Source: Victivallales bacterium (lineage in GTDB: Bacteria; Verrucomicrobiota; Lentisphaeria; Oligosphaerales; Oligosphaeraceae). Taken from it: a stretch of DNA of 8,921 nt. The notes under the pieces were generated by a model. It did no database searches, was not told where the DNA came from, and worked only from the letters and a program-made list of their open reading frames with translations. Location: positions 1 through 8,921 of the forward strand of contig JAGCTA010000296.1 in assembly GCA_017963875.1 (NCBI GenBank), written 5' to 3'. The position numbers were made by a program, and so were the translations under genes. Positions 1 through 6,571 of the stretch are shown here, in pieces (position 1 is the stretch's first letter; each line of letters opens with the position of its first letter).

Positions 1-1233
1 GTCGCACTCGCAATCATCGCCGTAGTTGCAGTCTTCATCATCATAGTCATCTTCATCGTCATCGAATTCGGCTGGCATTCGAAGGAATGAGACGAGTTCG
101 TTTGGTGTCGAATTATCGACCCAGATGGTGTCGCCTTCGGCGAGGGTATCCGATTCATGGCGCAGGTCTGTGAGTTTCTTGAAGAATTCCAGGCACGCCT
201 GGCCTTCGGTTGTAAGAATCTTTGACCAGTTGATACACTGATTGTGCGAATGGAAGCGGTTGCTCCAGTTGGAGATGCGTGTTGCATCGGCGATTTCCTG
301 CCCGTTATAGACGAATGGGATGCCGTCGATGGTGAAAATGAGGAGCAGCGCGGCGTCGTTCGCGTCCTGAGTCCTGCGAATTTCGGCGCGGTTTTCGTAG
401 GCGTCACTGCAGATGTCATGGTTGTCGAAGCAGCGGATGAAGCGCGGGAGGGCGTCGGCCATTCGCTCATTGAGGTCATGCCAGGCATCACGGATGGCTG
501 ACGCAGGTTCCTGGCCGTCGAAGACCGCGTTGAGCTTCCGTTCCCAGCTGAACGCGTAGCTCAAGTCAAACGCATCCTCATGGAGCGCAGGCTTTTCGGA
601 CTCGGCGAGCATGATGATGTCCGGTTTAATGTCTTCGAGGCGGTAGCGTGCTTCCTCCCAGAAATCGGTAGGGATGCCTCCTGCGACGTCCGCGCGGTAG
701 CCGTCGACATCGAAGTTCTCGACGAAGTATTCGAGGTTTTCGTAGAGGTATTCGCGGAGGTCTGGGTTGTTAAAGTCAAGGACCGCAAAGTTGTAGACAT
801 TATAGATGAGGTTGCCGTTTTCGTCGCGCTTGACGAAGTCGGGGTGTTCGGTGATGATGTTCGCCTTGGGACCACAGTGCCAGTAGACAACGTCAAGGAT
901 GACGGACATGCCGAGTTGATGGGCGGTTTTGACGAATGCGAGGAGGTCATCGTCATTGCCGTATTCGGGATCAATTTCAAAGTAGTCCTTGACGCGGTAG
1001 GGGTTGCATGGGTTTTCGATGCCAGAAGCGAGTTGGCGTTTGCTCCAATGCGCCTTGTCCATGTCATCGTCTGCCGTGGTAATCGGGCAAAGATAGATGA
1101 TATCGATGCCGATTTCAGCGAGATGCGGGAGCAGTTTCGTTGCGGCGTTGATGGTTCCTTCGGGCGTAAAGCCTCTAAGGAATAACTGGTACATGACGGC
1201 GTGATGGGTGTATTCGGGTGATTCAAGAGCCAT
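1..1233 (-). CDS. Alpha-amylase family (GH13) glycoside hydrolase, C-terminus cut by window edge
   Basis: The minus-strand frame is open from an ATG at 1233 to the left edge (411 codons, no stop). All four GH13 conserved regions are visible: region I DVVYWH (114-119), region II GYRADVA (178-184, nucleophile Asp182), region III with the acid/base Glu211 (MLAES), and region IV FDNHD (269-273, transition-state Asp273). YRVKDYFEIDPEYG at 79-92 is the usual sequence before the first conserved region. There is no signal peptide, so it should be cytoplasmic and act on imported alpha-glucan oligosaccharides; substrate specificity cannot be read. The start is supported by AGGA a few bases upstream of the ATG. 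Odd points: region I has Trp118 where Asn is usual before His, and residues 391-411, in what should be the C-terminal beta domain, are an acidic stretch with Cys402, Cys408 and Cys410. GH13 membership is near certain; the exact activity is unknown. Confidence 0.93.
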   Translation of the reverse strand, partial: MALESPEYTHHAVMYQLFLRGFTPEGTINAATKLLPHLAEIGIDIIYLCPITTADDDMDKAHWSKRQLASGIENPCNPYRVKDYFEIDPEYGNDDDLLAFVKTAHQLGMSVILDVVYWHCGPKANIITEHPDFVKRDENGNLIYNVYNFAVLDFNNPDLREYLYENLEYFVENFDVDGYRADVAGGIPTDFWEEARYRLEDIKPDIIMLAESEKPALHEDAFDLSYAFSWERKLNAVFDGQEPASAIRDAWHDLNERMADALPRFIRCFDNHDICSDAYENRAEIRRTQDANDAALLLIFTIDGIPFVYNGQEIADATRISNWSNRFHSHNQCINWSKILTTEGQACLEFFKKLTDLRHESDTLAEGDTIWVDNSTPNELVSFLRMPAEFDDDEDDYDDEDCNYGDDCECD

Positions 1234-1353
1234 GGGATTTCCTTTTTGTGATTTGTCGTTTTTAAGGTTATATTAAATTTAGCAATAGACGTTGAGAAAT
1301 CAAATGCCTGAAATCAGTAAAGGTACGGATTCAGGAAAAATAGGAGTCAAGAA
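1234..1353. promoter_or_regulatory. Divergent intergenic region between GH13 and DUF1667 genes
   Basis: These 120 bases separate two divergently transcribed genes and must hold both promoters. The middle (about 1258-1290) is A+T-rich. On the minus strand a weak pair TTGATT/TAAATT with a 16-base spacer can be drawn from the bases around 1305 to 1278. On the plus strand only TTGAGA at 1292 stands out, with no convincing -10. I see no clear operator or hairpin. The ribosome-binding site of the plus-strand gene is the AGGAG at about 1342-1346, 7 bases before its ATG. Confidence 0.3.
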
Positions 1354-1704
1354 ATGAAACGTGAAATTACGTGTATCGGCTGCCCGCGCGGATGCGCGGT
1401 GACCGTGGAATTCGAAGATGGAAAAGTATTGTCCGTGACGGGAAACCGCTGCGGTCGTGGTGAGGCGTACGCTCGCAACGAAATCCTGTGCCCTGTGCGT
1501 GTCGTCACTGGGCTAGTCAGGATACCGGGTGTGGCGACGCCGTTAAGCGTCAAAACCAGCGACCCCATTCCCAAGGAGAAGATCGATGCATGTCTGGATG
1601 AAATTCGCTGCGCGATTGTCAAGCCTCCCGTGAAGATTGGCGATGTCATCATCAAGGATGTCTGTGGGTTGGGTGTGGATGTCGTGGCGACACGTGCCCT
1701 TTGA
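1354..1704 (+). CDS. DUF1667 family protein, small cysteine-rich putative Fe-S protein
   Basis: A 116-residue protein, close to the usual length of the DUF1667 family. It opens with a C-x2-C-x3-C cluster (Cys7, Cys10, Cys14) followed by Cys33 and Cys46, an arrangement resembling the N-terminal iron-sulfur motif of molybdopterin oxidoreductases. The second half has the family's PLSVKTSDPIPK stretch and the ending PPVKIGDVII...GVDVVATR. Members are commonly encoded next to an FAD-dependent oxidoreductase and an anaerobic glycerol-3-phosphate-dehydrogenase-like gene, and probably serve electron transfer; that is family knowledge. Here no such partner is adjacent, so it is an orphan copy. It has a strong AGGAG ribosome-binding site 7 bases before the ATG, and it converges with the next gene, leaving only 29 bases between stops. 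Biochemical role is unproven. Confidence 0.85.
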   Translation: MKREITCIGCPRGCAVTVEFEDGKVLSVTGNRCGRGEAYARNEILCPVRVVTGLVRIPGVATPLSVKTSDPIPKEKIDACLDEIRCAIVKPPVKIGDVIIKDVCGLGVDVVATRAL

Positions 1705-1733
1705 AGTGCGTGGCGAAACGATATGTTTGTGTC

Positions 1734-2963
1734 TTATTTGAACAAGCAGTCTAGCAGCAGGAGAATTGCATTGACCTGGTGCTGGACGTAATCAATGCGG
1801 ACGATGGTGGAGTTCGGCGTGTCGGTAATGCCTCCAGAGGCGGCATTGACGGGATTCTTCAAGGCGGCGAAATGCGGATTCAAGTCAGACAATGGTCCTT
1901 GAAACTGACAGAGCGTCAAGCGTGCGATGGTGCGTGAGGCCACGGGGGCTATGGCGTCGAATGCATCTTGCCGATGTGTGAGTTGTGAGATATGGATGGC
2001 GGACGCAAGGCCTTCCACTGCGTATGCAGTATTGCCTTTTCTGCTTTCAAGTTGGTTTGAGAAAATCTGCCAGAAAGCCAGTGCGATGGCTGCGTCGGCG
2101 GCCAATTCCGCATGGGGTGTCCAGCCTGCTGTGACATATTGGTCACATGCCATGACGCCCCATTGGAAGAATCCGCGCGTCAAATCATCGTTTTTGCTAT
2201 CATTCCAGCAGGCGACCGTGTATTTCTGGATTAGTTTCGGAAGGGCATCGTTGATTCGGAAGAGGATGTCTTTTCTCTTGAGCAGCCGTGCGGCCTTCAT
2301 GTAGGCGAGAAGCGTTTCGCCATCGTAGTATGGCGAGGCGTCTGGATCGCGGAAATTGATGGCGAGTTCGAGTCCGCGCGACCACGAACCGTCTTTCATT
2401 TCCATGCTTCTCAGAAAGGCAATGTAGGAAAAGAGAAGGCGATGGTAGTGTTGTTTGAGAGTCTCCTCAAGCGCAGGATCGTTCTGGAAGTCTAGAATGG
2501 CGAGGACGAGCAGGGCGATGGTGCCAGTCTTGACCGTGTTGTCGCCTGGATATACAAAAACGGTTTCGCCGCTATCAAGTTGACGTGTGTTTTTTGAGAA
2601 GAAGTCCATTCCTTTGATGATAGCCTTTCGAGTATCATCTGTCGGAAAGACCTGATGGAGACGGACGAGTCCCCAGAGTGCTCCCGCCTGGCGCACCTGA
2701 TTGTCATCGGAAGCCGTGTCTCCCGTGGCAATGTCGAGGGCATAGATGAAATTGCCGTCTTTTCGCTGTTGGGCGAGGTAGTATTTGCGTGCGGCATCCA
2801 ACGATTTTATGAGTGTCTCTCTGTTGATTTCAGATGGTTGAGGTGTAATCCATGCCTTTGGTGAGAGGTATGGTTTCAGTTGCTGCAACAGAGAGGGCTG
2901 CGCTGAATCTGCTGCGATAAGAAGTATAAAGGTTGCGGCAATCAAGAGGATGAGTTGTTTCAT
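1734..2963 (-). CDS. Exported alpha/alpha-toroid-like protein of unknown function
   Basis: The 409-residue product begins with a clear signal peptide: Lys3, a hydrophobic core LILLIAATFILLIAA (4-18), and a likely cleavage site near residue 21 (DSAQP). No lipobox cysteine is present. The mature part is mostly amphipathic helix with recurring landmark motifs, DGNFIYALDIATG (69-81), NQVRQAGALWGL (88-99), YYDGETLLAYMKAARLL (212-228), NTAYAVEGLASA (311-322) and IVRIDYVQHQVNA (387-399). Such helix pairs with conserved Gly/Ala/Tyr turns suggest an alpha/alpha toroid like those of polysaccharide lyases, glycosidases and terpene-cyclase-like proteins. This is inference from pattern; I cannot name the family or point to catalytic residues. 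The ATG at 2963 is preceded by AGGTG at a normal distance. It is transcribed alone, divergent from the aldolase operon and convergent with the DUF1667 gene. A periplasmic glycan-related role is plausible given the neighbours. Confidence 0.8.
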   Translation of the reverse strand: MKQLILLIAATFILLIAADSAQPSLLQQLKPYLSPKAWITPQPSEINRETLIKSLDAARKYYLAQQRKDGNFIYALDIATGDTASDDNQVRQAGALWGLVRLHQVFPTDDTRKAIIKGMDFFSKNTRQLDSGETVFVYPGDNTVKTGTIALLVLAILDFQNDPALEETLKQHYHRLLFSYIAFLRSMEMKDGSWSRGLELAINFRDPDASPYYDGETLLAYMKAARLLKRKDILFRINDALPKLIQKYTVACWNDSKNDDLTRGFFQWGVMACDQYVTAGWTPHAELAADAAIALAFWQIFSNQLESRKGNTAYAVEGLASAIHISQLTHRQDAFDAIAPVASRTIARLTLCQFQGPLSDLNPHFAALKNPVNAASGGITDTPNSTIVRIDYVQHQVNAILLLLDCLFK

Positions 2964-3253
2964 TGTCGGACACCTGTTGAAAAAAACAGTCTGAAGCGGT
3001 TTTGAAAATGGACGATAGGTATTACATTACTACTTAATTGTTTTTTTTCATCAGAGGTTTGTCGAATTTATGTTTTAGAAGTGTTTTTTTATACTCATAC
3101 TCGCTGTCGCAACGATGCGGAAGGCGAAATGGAGGAATTTTGTGCGTCGCCGTCAGGCAGACCGCTTCAGTCCATGGCGGAGTACATTCTTTCGCCAAAC
3201 AAGCACGAACCATTTGGTATTTTGGTATTTAGTGAATTGAAAGGAGATGAATG
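2964..3253. promoter_or_regulatory. Divergent intergenic region with candidate promoter for the aldolase operon
   Basis: This stretch of about 290 bases separates the exported toroid gene (minus) from the aldolase gene (plus). It is A+T-rich from roughly 3000 to 3100, with T-runs at 3041-3048 and 3084-3090. TATACT at 3090-3095 is a good plus-strand -10 match, but the bases 17 upstream (TTTATG) are a poor -35, so an activator-dependent promoter is possible. The right half is more protein-like than promoter-like and contains the small reading frame listed separately. No intrinsic terminator was found. Confidence 0.3.
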
Positions 3254-3254
3254 A
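3129..3254 (+). CDS. Possible 41-residue small protein overlapping the aldolase start
   Basis: ATG at 3129 opens a 41-codon frame ending in a TGA whose last two bases and following G form TGATG with the aldolase start at 3254, the arrangement expected for translational coupling. GGAAGG about 4 bases before the ATG could serve as a ribosome-binding site. The product (MEEFCASPSGRPLQ...SELKGDE) is soluble and acidic at its end, with no recognisable domain. The same frame is free of stops back to about 3030 and a GTG at 3081 could give 57 residues. It may equally be chance, a remnant, or an untranslated leader: length alone is not convincing and I know of no homologue. Confidence 0.22.
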   Translation: MEEFCASPSGRPLQSMAEYILSPNKHEPFGILVFSELKGDE

Positions 3255-3877
3255 TGTTTGAAAAACTTCGCGAATATAGAATAGTTCCCGTCGTGGCAGT
3301 TGACAGCGCGGAAGAGGGTTTGAGGCTGTGCGAGGCATTGATTGCGGGCGGATTGCCAGTGGCTGAAATCACTTTCAGGACTGGTGCGGCGGAAGCGACG
3401 ATTCGTGAAGTGGCCAAGCGTTTCCCTGAAATGATTCTTGGGGCGGGAACTGTACTGACGACCGAGCAGGTGCAGCGTGCCGTTGATGCAGGTGCCAAGT
3501 TCGCTGTCGCGCCTGGGTGCAATCCGACAATCATTGCAGCCGCGAAGAACGCGGGGTTGCCTTTTGCTCCAGGTGTGTGCACTCCAAGCGATATCGAGCG
3601 TGCATTTGACTGCGGATGCAAACTATTGAAATTCTTTCCAGCGGAAGCCGCAGGAGGCGTGCCGATGTTGAAGGCGCTCATTGGACCGTATGGTCATCTA
3701 GGCATCAGTTTCTGTCCGACGGGCGGTGTCAATACATCGAATCTGAAGAGTTATCTTGCTTTGCCGCAAGTGGCATTTGTCGGTGGAACCTGGATTGCCA
3801 AGAAGGATCTTGTTGCGGCGGGAGACTGGAAAGGCATCTCAAAACTTGCGGCAGATGCTCTGAGTGCCCGCGATTAG
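3254..3877 (+). CDS. eda: Bifunctional KDPG/KHG aldolase (2-dehydro-3-deoxy-phosphogluconate aldolase)
   Basis: This class I aldolase cleaves 2-keto-3-deoxy-6-phosphogluconate to pyruvate and glyceraldehyde 3-phosphate (Entner-Doudoroff and hexuronate pathways), and family members often also cleave 4-hydroxy-2-oxoglutarate. It is a single TIM barrel of about 207 residues, normal for the family. Numbering from the upstream ATG at 3251, it has catalytic Glu39 in EITFRT, the GAGTVL strand at 64-69, the Schiff-base Lys127 in KFFPAE (127-132), the phosphate-binding PTGGV (156-160) and GGTW (178-181). These align closely with E. coli Eda as I remember it. Two ATGs, 3251 and 3254, are possible: AGGAG at 3242-3246 lies 4 bases from the first and 7 from the second, so I prefer 3254. 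The nucleotidyltransferase follows after 61 bases on the same strand and is probably co-transcribed. No edd or kdgK gene is in view. Confidence 0.95.
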   Translation: MFEKLREYRIVPVVAVDSAEEGLRLCEALIAGGLPVAEITFRTGAAEATIREVAKRFPEMILGAGTVLTTEQVQRAVDAGAKFAVAPGCNPTIIAAAKNAGLPFAPGVCTPSDIERAFDCGCKLLKFFPAEAAGGVPMLKALIGPYGHLGISFCPTGGVNTSNLKSYLALPQVAFVGGTWIAKKDLVAAGDWKGISKLAADALSARD

Positions 3878-3938
3878 TTTTGGATCGTGAGAATGGAATA
3901 AATAACACATTATTAGGTGTAATTTTAGGAGTAATGAA

Positions 3939-4832
3939 ATGAAACCAACGTTATTGGTCTTGGCGGCAGGAATGGGAAGCCGTTTTGGAGGCGACAAACA
4001 GATTTCGGAAGTCGGTCCCAAAGGCGAATACATTTTGGATTTTTCCATGTATGATGCATGGCGGGCGGGTTTCGGCTCGGCGGTCCTGATTATCCGAAAA
4101 GAACTGGAAGCACCTCTGAAAGAGCATTTTGGGACACGTTGGGAAGGCAAATTGGATATCTCATTCGTAGAACAGCGTCTGACGGATTTGCCAGAAGGTT
4201 TTGAATGCCCCGCAGAGCGCAAGAAGCCATGGGGGACTGGTCATGCTATCTGGTGCGCAAGAAATGCCGTCAAAGGACCGTTTGCCGCTATCAATGCCGA
4301 TGACTATTATGGCGTTGAAACGTTCAAATTGTTGGGCGATTATTTCAGAAAAAGCACGGCGGACAGTTATTCCATGGTCGGTTTTGAGTTGCTGAAGACA
4401 TTGTCCGAAAATGGCTCTGTGTCACGCGGTATCTGCAAATGTTCCGATGATGGCAGACTCTTGGGTGTCATCGAGCATACGGGGATTGTGACAGGCGAAA
4501 ATGGAGGGATTACAGGGGTTAATGAAGAGACAAAGCAGACGGTTCCCCTGACGGGCAAGGAGGTCGCCTCAATGAACTTCTGGGGATTCCCTGTGTCGAT
4601 TTTCAAAGAACTGGATGTCCAACTGCGTGAATTCCTGTCATTGCGTGGCAAGGAACTGAAGAGTGAATTCTACATTCCGTCTGTCGTTGACAGGCTGATT
4701 CATGAAAAGAACACGCGTGTAGATGTGCTTTCAAGCCCTGAAAAATGGTTTGGCATGACATATCTGGCGGACCGTCCTGTCGTGGTTGCACGCTTCAAGG
4801 AATTGACTGATGCGGGCGTATATCCCGCCTGA
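3939..4832 (+). CDS. Sugar-phosphate nucleotidyltransferase (NTP_transferase family)
   Basis: A 297-residue enzyme that should transfer an NMP group from an NTP to a sugar 1-phosphate, making a nucleotide sugar in the cytoplasm. The N-terminus carries the nucleotide-binding signature LAAGMGSRFGGDKQ (8-21). PWGTGHA (97-103) is a base/sugar contact loop and NADDYYG (119-125) supplies the metal-binding aspartates of the Rossmann-like fold. FGMTYLADRP near residue 270 is a C-terminal family feature. There is no left-handed beta-helix acyltransferase repeat, so it is not GlmU-like, and it lacks the lysine-rich extension of bacterial UDP-glucose pyrophosphorylases as far as I can see. Specificity is unknown. 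It has a good ribosome-binding site (AGGAG 7 bases before the ATG) and sits behind the aldolase, probably in one transcript. A sugar kinase that might feed it, the ROK protein, lies downstream beyond the structured leader. Confidence 0.88.
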   Translation: MKPTLLVLAAGMGSRFGGDKQISEVGPKGEYILDFSMYDAWRAGFGSAVLIIRKELEAPLKEHFGTRWEGKLDISFVEQRLTDLPEGFECPAERKKPWGTGHAIWCARNAVKGPFAAINADDYYGVETFKLLGDYFRKSTADSYSMVGFELLKTLSENGSVSRGICKCSDDGRLLGVIEHTGIVTGENGGITGVNEETKQTVPLTGKEVASMNFWGFPVSIFKELDVQLREFLSLRGKELKSEFYIPSVVDRLIHEKNTRVDVLSSPEKWFGMTYLADRPVVVARFKELTDAGVYPA

Positions 4833-5103
4833 GATGAGTGTGGAACTGTCATTCGTGAGTTTGAATTTAAATTTGATTTAACAATATTGACTTAGTGACA
4901 TTTTAACAACGCTCTGTTTCCCATGAGGGGCGGTAATTGTTTATGCAAAGGAGGCTGTGCAAAGCCTCGAAGCGGCCAAATATCAAGTAAACTCAGGTTG
5001 AGCGAAGCGAAACCTGGGGAAAACCGACCAAAAGAATTCTAACCTCGGAGGTCTAACCTAGCCTCTTGTGGAATAGAGCATTTCAACAAAGGGAAAATCG
5101 ATT
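4833..5103 (+). promoter_or_regulatory. Leader region upstream of ROK gene with candidate promoter
   Basis: The first part, 4861-4910, is very A+T-rich. The best promoter pair I can draw is TTAACA at 4878-4883 and TTTAAC at 4902-4907 with an 18-base spacer, giving a start near 4914, just before the first stem of the RNA at 4921. TTGACT at 4887-4892 is an alternative -35 but has no -10 at the right distance. The ribosome-binding site of the ROK gene is weak: AAAGGG at 5088-5093, 10 bases before the ATG. No terminator for the upstream aldolase operon is visible, so read-through into this leader is possible. Confidence 0.35.
4921..5071 (+). ncRNA. Candidate structured leader RNA upstream of the ROK gene, class not recognised
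   Basis: The 150 bases before the ROK gene can fold into a multi-branch structure. The ends pair over long range: CCATGAGG (4921-4928) with CCTCTTGTGG (5062-5071, two T bulged), continued by GGT (4932-4934) with ACC (5056-5058). Inside are GAGGC/GCCTC (4951-4955 with 4964-4968, 8-base loop), an 8-bp stem CTCAGGTT/AACCTGGG (4992-4999 with 5011-5018) whose loop contains GCGAAGC, itself a very stable mini-hairpin, and ACCT/AGGT (5042-5045 with 5049-5052). CGGT (4931-4934) and ACCG (5023-5026) could pair as an alternative. Unpaired A-rich joints separate the stems, as in many riboswitches. I compared it by memory with common riboswitch, glmS, RNase P, tmRNA, SRP and 6S motifs and found no match. 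The folding is drawn by hand and covariation is untested. Confidence 0.4.
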
Positions 5104-6558
5104 ATGAAAGAAGTGTTCAAACTGATTGCTCCGAAAACCGTTCCTGTGCTTGATCCAGATTTCCGTCCCCCTGTTTTGGCGAATCGTGCCTTCTTGGCTG
5201 AGGTGGATGCATCAGGTTGCGCTGTTCCATGCCTGATTGCCGTTGAGCGTGACCGCGGGCGCATTTCACGTTTCGATACACGTATTTTCGCGATGAGCCA
5301 TCCACGGGCAGCAGCCAATTTCTTCTATGTCGAGCGGATTGTGAAGTTCCTTCTTTGGCAGTTTGGTGGTTGGAAAGTCACCATTCATGCTCCGTTGGAA
5401 ATCGTCAAGTACATTGAGGCATGCTATAGCAGGACTGGTATCCGCCGCTTTGACGCAGAATTCTGGGGCGACCAGACCTACGAACACGAAATGACCATTG
5501 TTCATGCTGCAACGCCAGCGGATGTCCCCGAAGTCAATGACGGCGAAAGTTCAGCGGTGGCACTTGATTGGAAAGGCTGGCGAATTGGCTTTGACCTGGG
5601 TGCAAGCGACCGAAAGGTGGCAGTCGTCAAAGATGGCAAACTGGCATTGAAGGCTGACGGCGAGCCAGTTTTGAGTGAAGAATATGTATGGGATCCCAAG
5701 CCTCAGACAGATATCAATTATCACTTCGACCAGATCAATTGGATACTCAAGGAGGCAGAGCGTAAAGTCAAGGAAATCGACCCAGACGCGAAGATACAGG
5801 CGATTGGTGGCAGTTCAGCAGGCGTCTATGTCGATGGCAGGGTGAGAGTTTCCTCCATGTTCCGTGGCATCACTCCGCGTGAGCGTTTTGACAAGGAGGC
5901 CGCGCCGATTTTCAAGGAAATCGCCAAGGCGTGGGGGATTCCGCTGCGTCTGGAAAATGATGGTGATGTGACTGCGTTGGCAGGAGCAATCTCCCTCAAT
6001 GACGGTGCTGTTCTAGGCCTGGCAATGGGGTCTTCCCTTGCAGGAGGCTATGTAGATGAGAATAGGGCAATCAAAGGCTGGATGAACGAATTGGCTTTTG
6101 CGCCAGTCGATTACAATCCAAAGGCCGCAGTGGATGAATGGTCGTGCGATTTCGGCGTCGGCGCCAACTATTTCTCGCAGCAGGCCGTGGCACGGTTGAT
6201 TGATGCCGCAGGCATTGAAATGCCCGACATCGCGGCAGGTGCGTTCCCATTGCGCCTGAAGCGAGTGCAGGAACTGATGCTTAAAGGCGATGAACGCGCC
6301 CGCAAGATCTACGAGACCATCGGTGTTTATCTGGGCTATACCATTGCTCATTATTGCGATTTCTACAAGACTGTCCGTCACGTTGAAATCCTTGGGCGCG
6401 TTGTAACTGGCGAAGGCGGGAAGATTATTCTTGATTTGGCGAAGAAGGTTCTGCGTGAGGAGTTCCCTGAAATCGCTGGTCTTGATTTCTATGAACCAGA
6501 CGAACGTGAAAAACGCCATGGGCAGGCTGCGGCCGCAGCCAGTCTCCCCCTGGTGTGA
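5104..6558 (+). CDS. Divergent ROK-family protein with N-terminal extension, probable sugar kinase
   Basis: The 484-residue product has about 155 N-terminal residues of unknown fold followed by a ROK/actin-like ATPase core. Core landmarks are the phosphate-1 loop GFDLGAS (162-168), the GGSSAG strand (235-240), ENDGDVTAL (284-292) with Asp286 in the place of the ROK catalytic base, and the phosphate-2 region MGSSLAGGYVDEN (308-320) leading to GWMNELAF (325-332). Usual ROK proteins are about 300 residues, so this is long, and the extension is not a helix-turn-helix repressor domain by eye. The ROK zinc signature (GH...C.CG..GC) is missing: ELAFAPV replaces the Glu-x-GH element and only Cys348 remains. 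It may therefore be a sugar kinase with altered substrate or a non-catalytic sugar sensor. The ribosome-binding site is weak and a structured leader precedes it, suggesting control at the RNA level. The nearby aldolase and nucleotidyltransferase fit sugar phosphorylation. Confidence 0.8.
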   Translation: MKEVFKLIAPKTVPVLDPDFRPPVLANRAFLAEVDASGCAVPCLIAVERDRGRISRFDTRIFAMSHPRAAANFFYVERIVKFLLWQFGGWKVTIHAPLEIVKYIEACYSRTGIRRFDAEFWGDQTYEHEMTIVHAATPADVPEVNDGESSAVALDWKGWRIGFDLGASDRKVAVVKDGKLALKADGEPVLSEEYVWDPKPQTDINYHFDQINWILKEAERKVKEIDPDAKIQAIGGSSAGVYVDGRVRVSSMFRGITPRERFDKEAAPIFKEIAKAWGIPLRLENDGDVTALAGAISLNDGAVLGLAMGSSLAGGYVDENRAIKGWMNELAFAPVDYNPKAAVDEWSCDFGVGANYFSQQAVARLIDAAGIEMPDIAAGAFPLRLKRVQELMLKGDERARKIYETIGVYLGYTIAHYCDFYKTVRHVEILGRVVTGEGGKIILDLAKKVLREEFPEIAGLDFYEPDEREKRHGQAAAAASLPLV

Positions 6559-6571
6559 TTTCGTGTCAATT

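Noticed and set aside
580..1185. Plus-strand 201-codon frame and a minus-strand 221-codon frame (561-1226)
   Set aside because: Both overlap the GH13 gene, which shows all four catalytic regions in its own frame. The minus one is a Ser/Thr/Arg-rich out-of-frame product.
3210..3231. Tandem TTTGGTA / TTTTGGTA direct repeat before the aldolase
   Set aside because: Only two short copies, with no spacing or symmetry that suggests an operator or a repeat array.
3038..3232. Plus-strand 64-codon frame in the eda upstream region
   Set aside because: It starts in a T-run, gives a Phe/Ser/Cys-rich product without a ribosome-binding site, and is less protein-like than the frame ending at 3254.
4951..4968. 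Terminator for the aldolase operon
   Set aside because: The GAGGC/GCCTC hairpin is short, has an 8-base loop and is not followed by a T-run, so it fits the leader RNA better.
4921..5071. Known riboswitch, glmS ribozyme, tmRNA, RNase P or SRP RNA
   Set aside because: None of the conserved core sequences I know for these classes is present. The GCAAAGCC and ACCGACC strings slightly recall c-di-GMP riboswitches but the surrounding conserved parts are missing.
6013..6519. Minus-strand 168-codon frame
   Set aside because: It is fully antisense to the ROK core, which has clear motifs. No ribosome-binding site or domain was seen.
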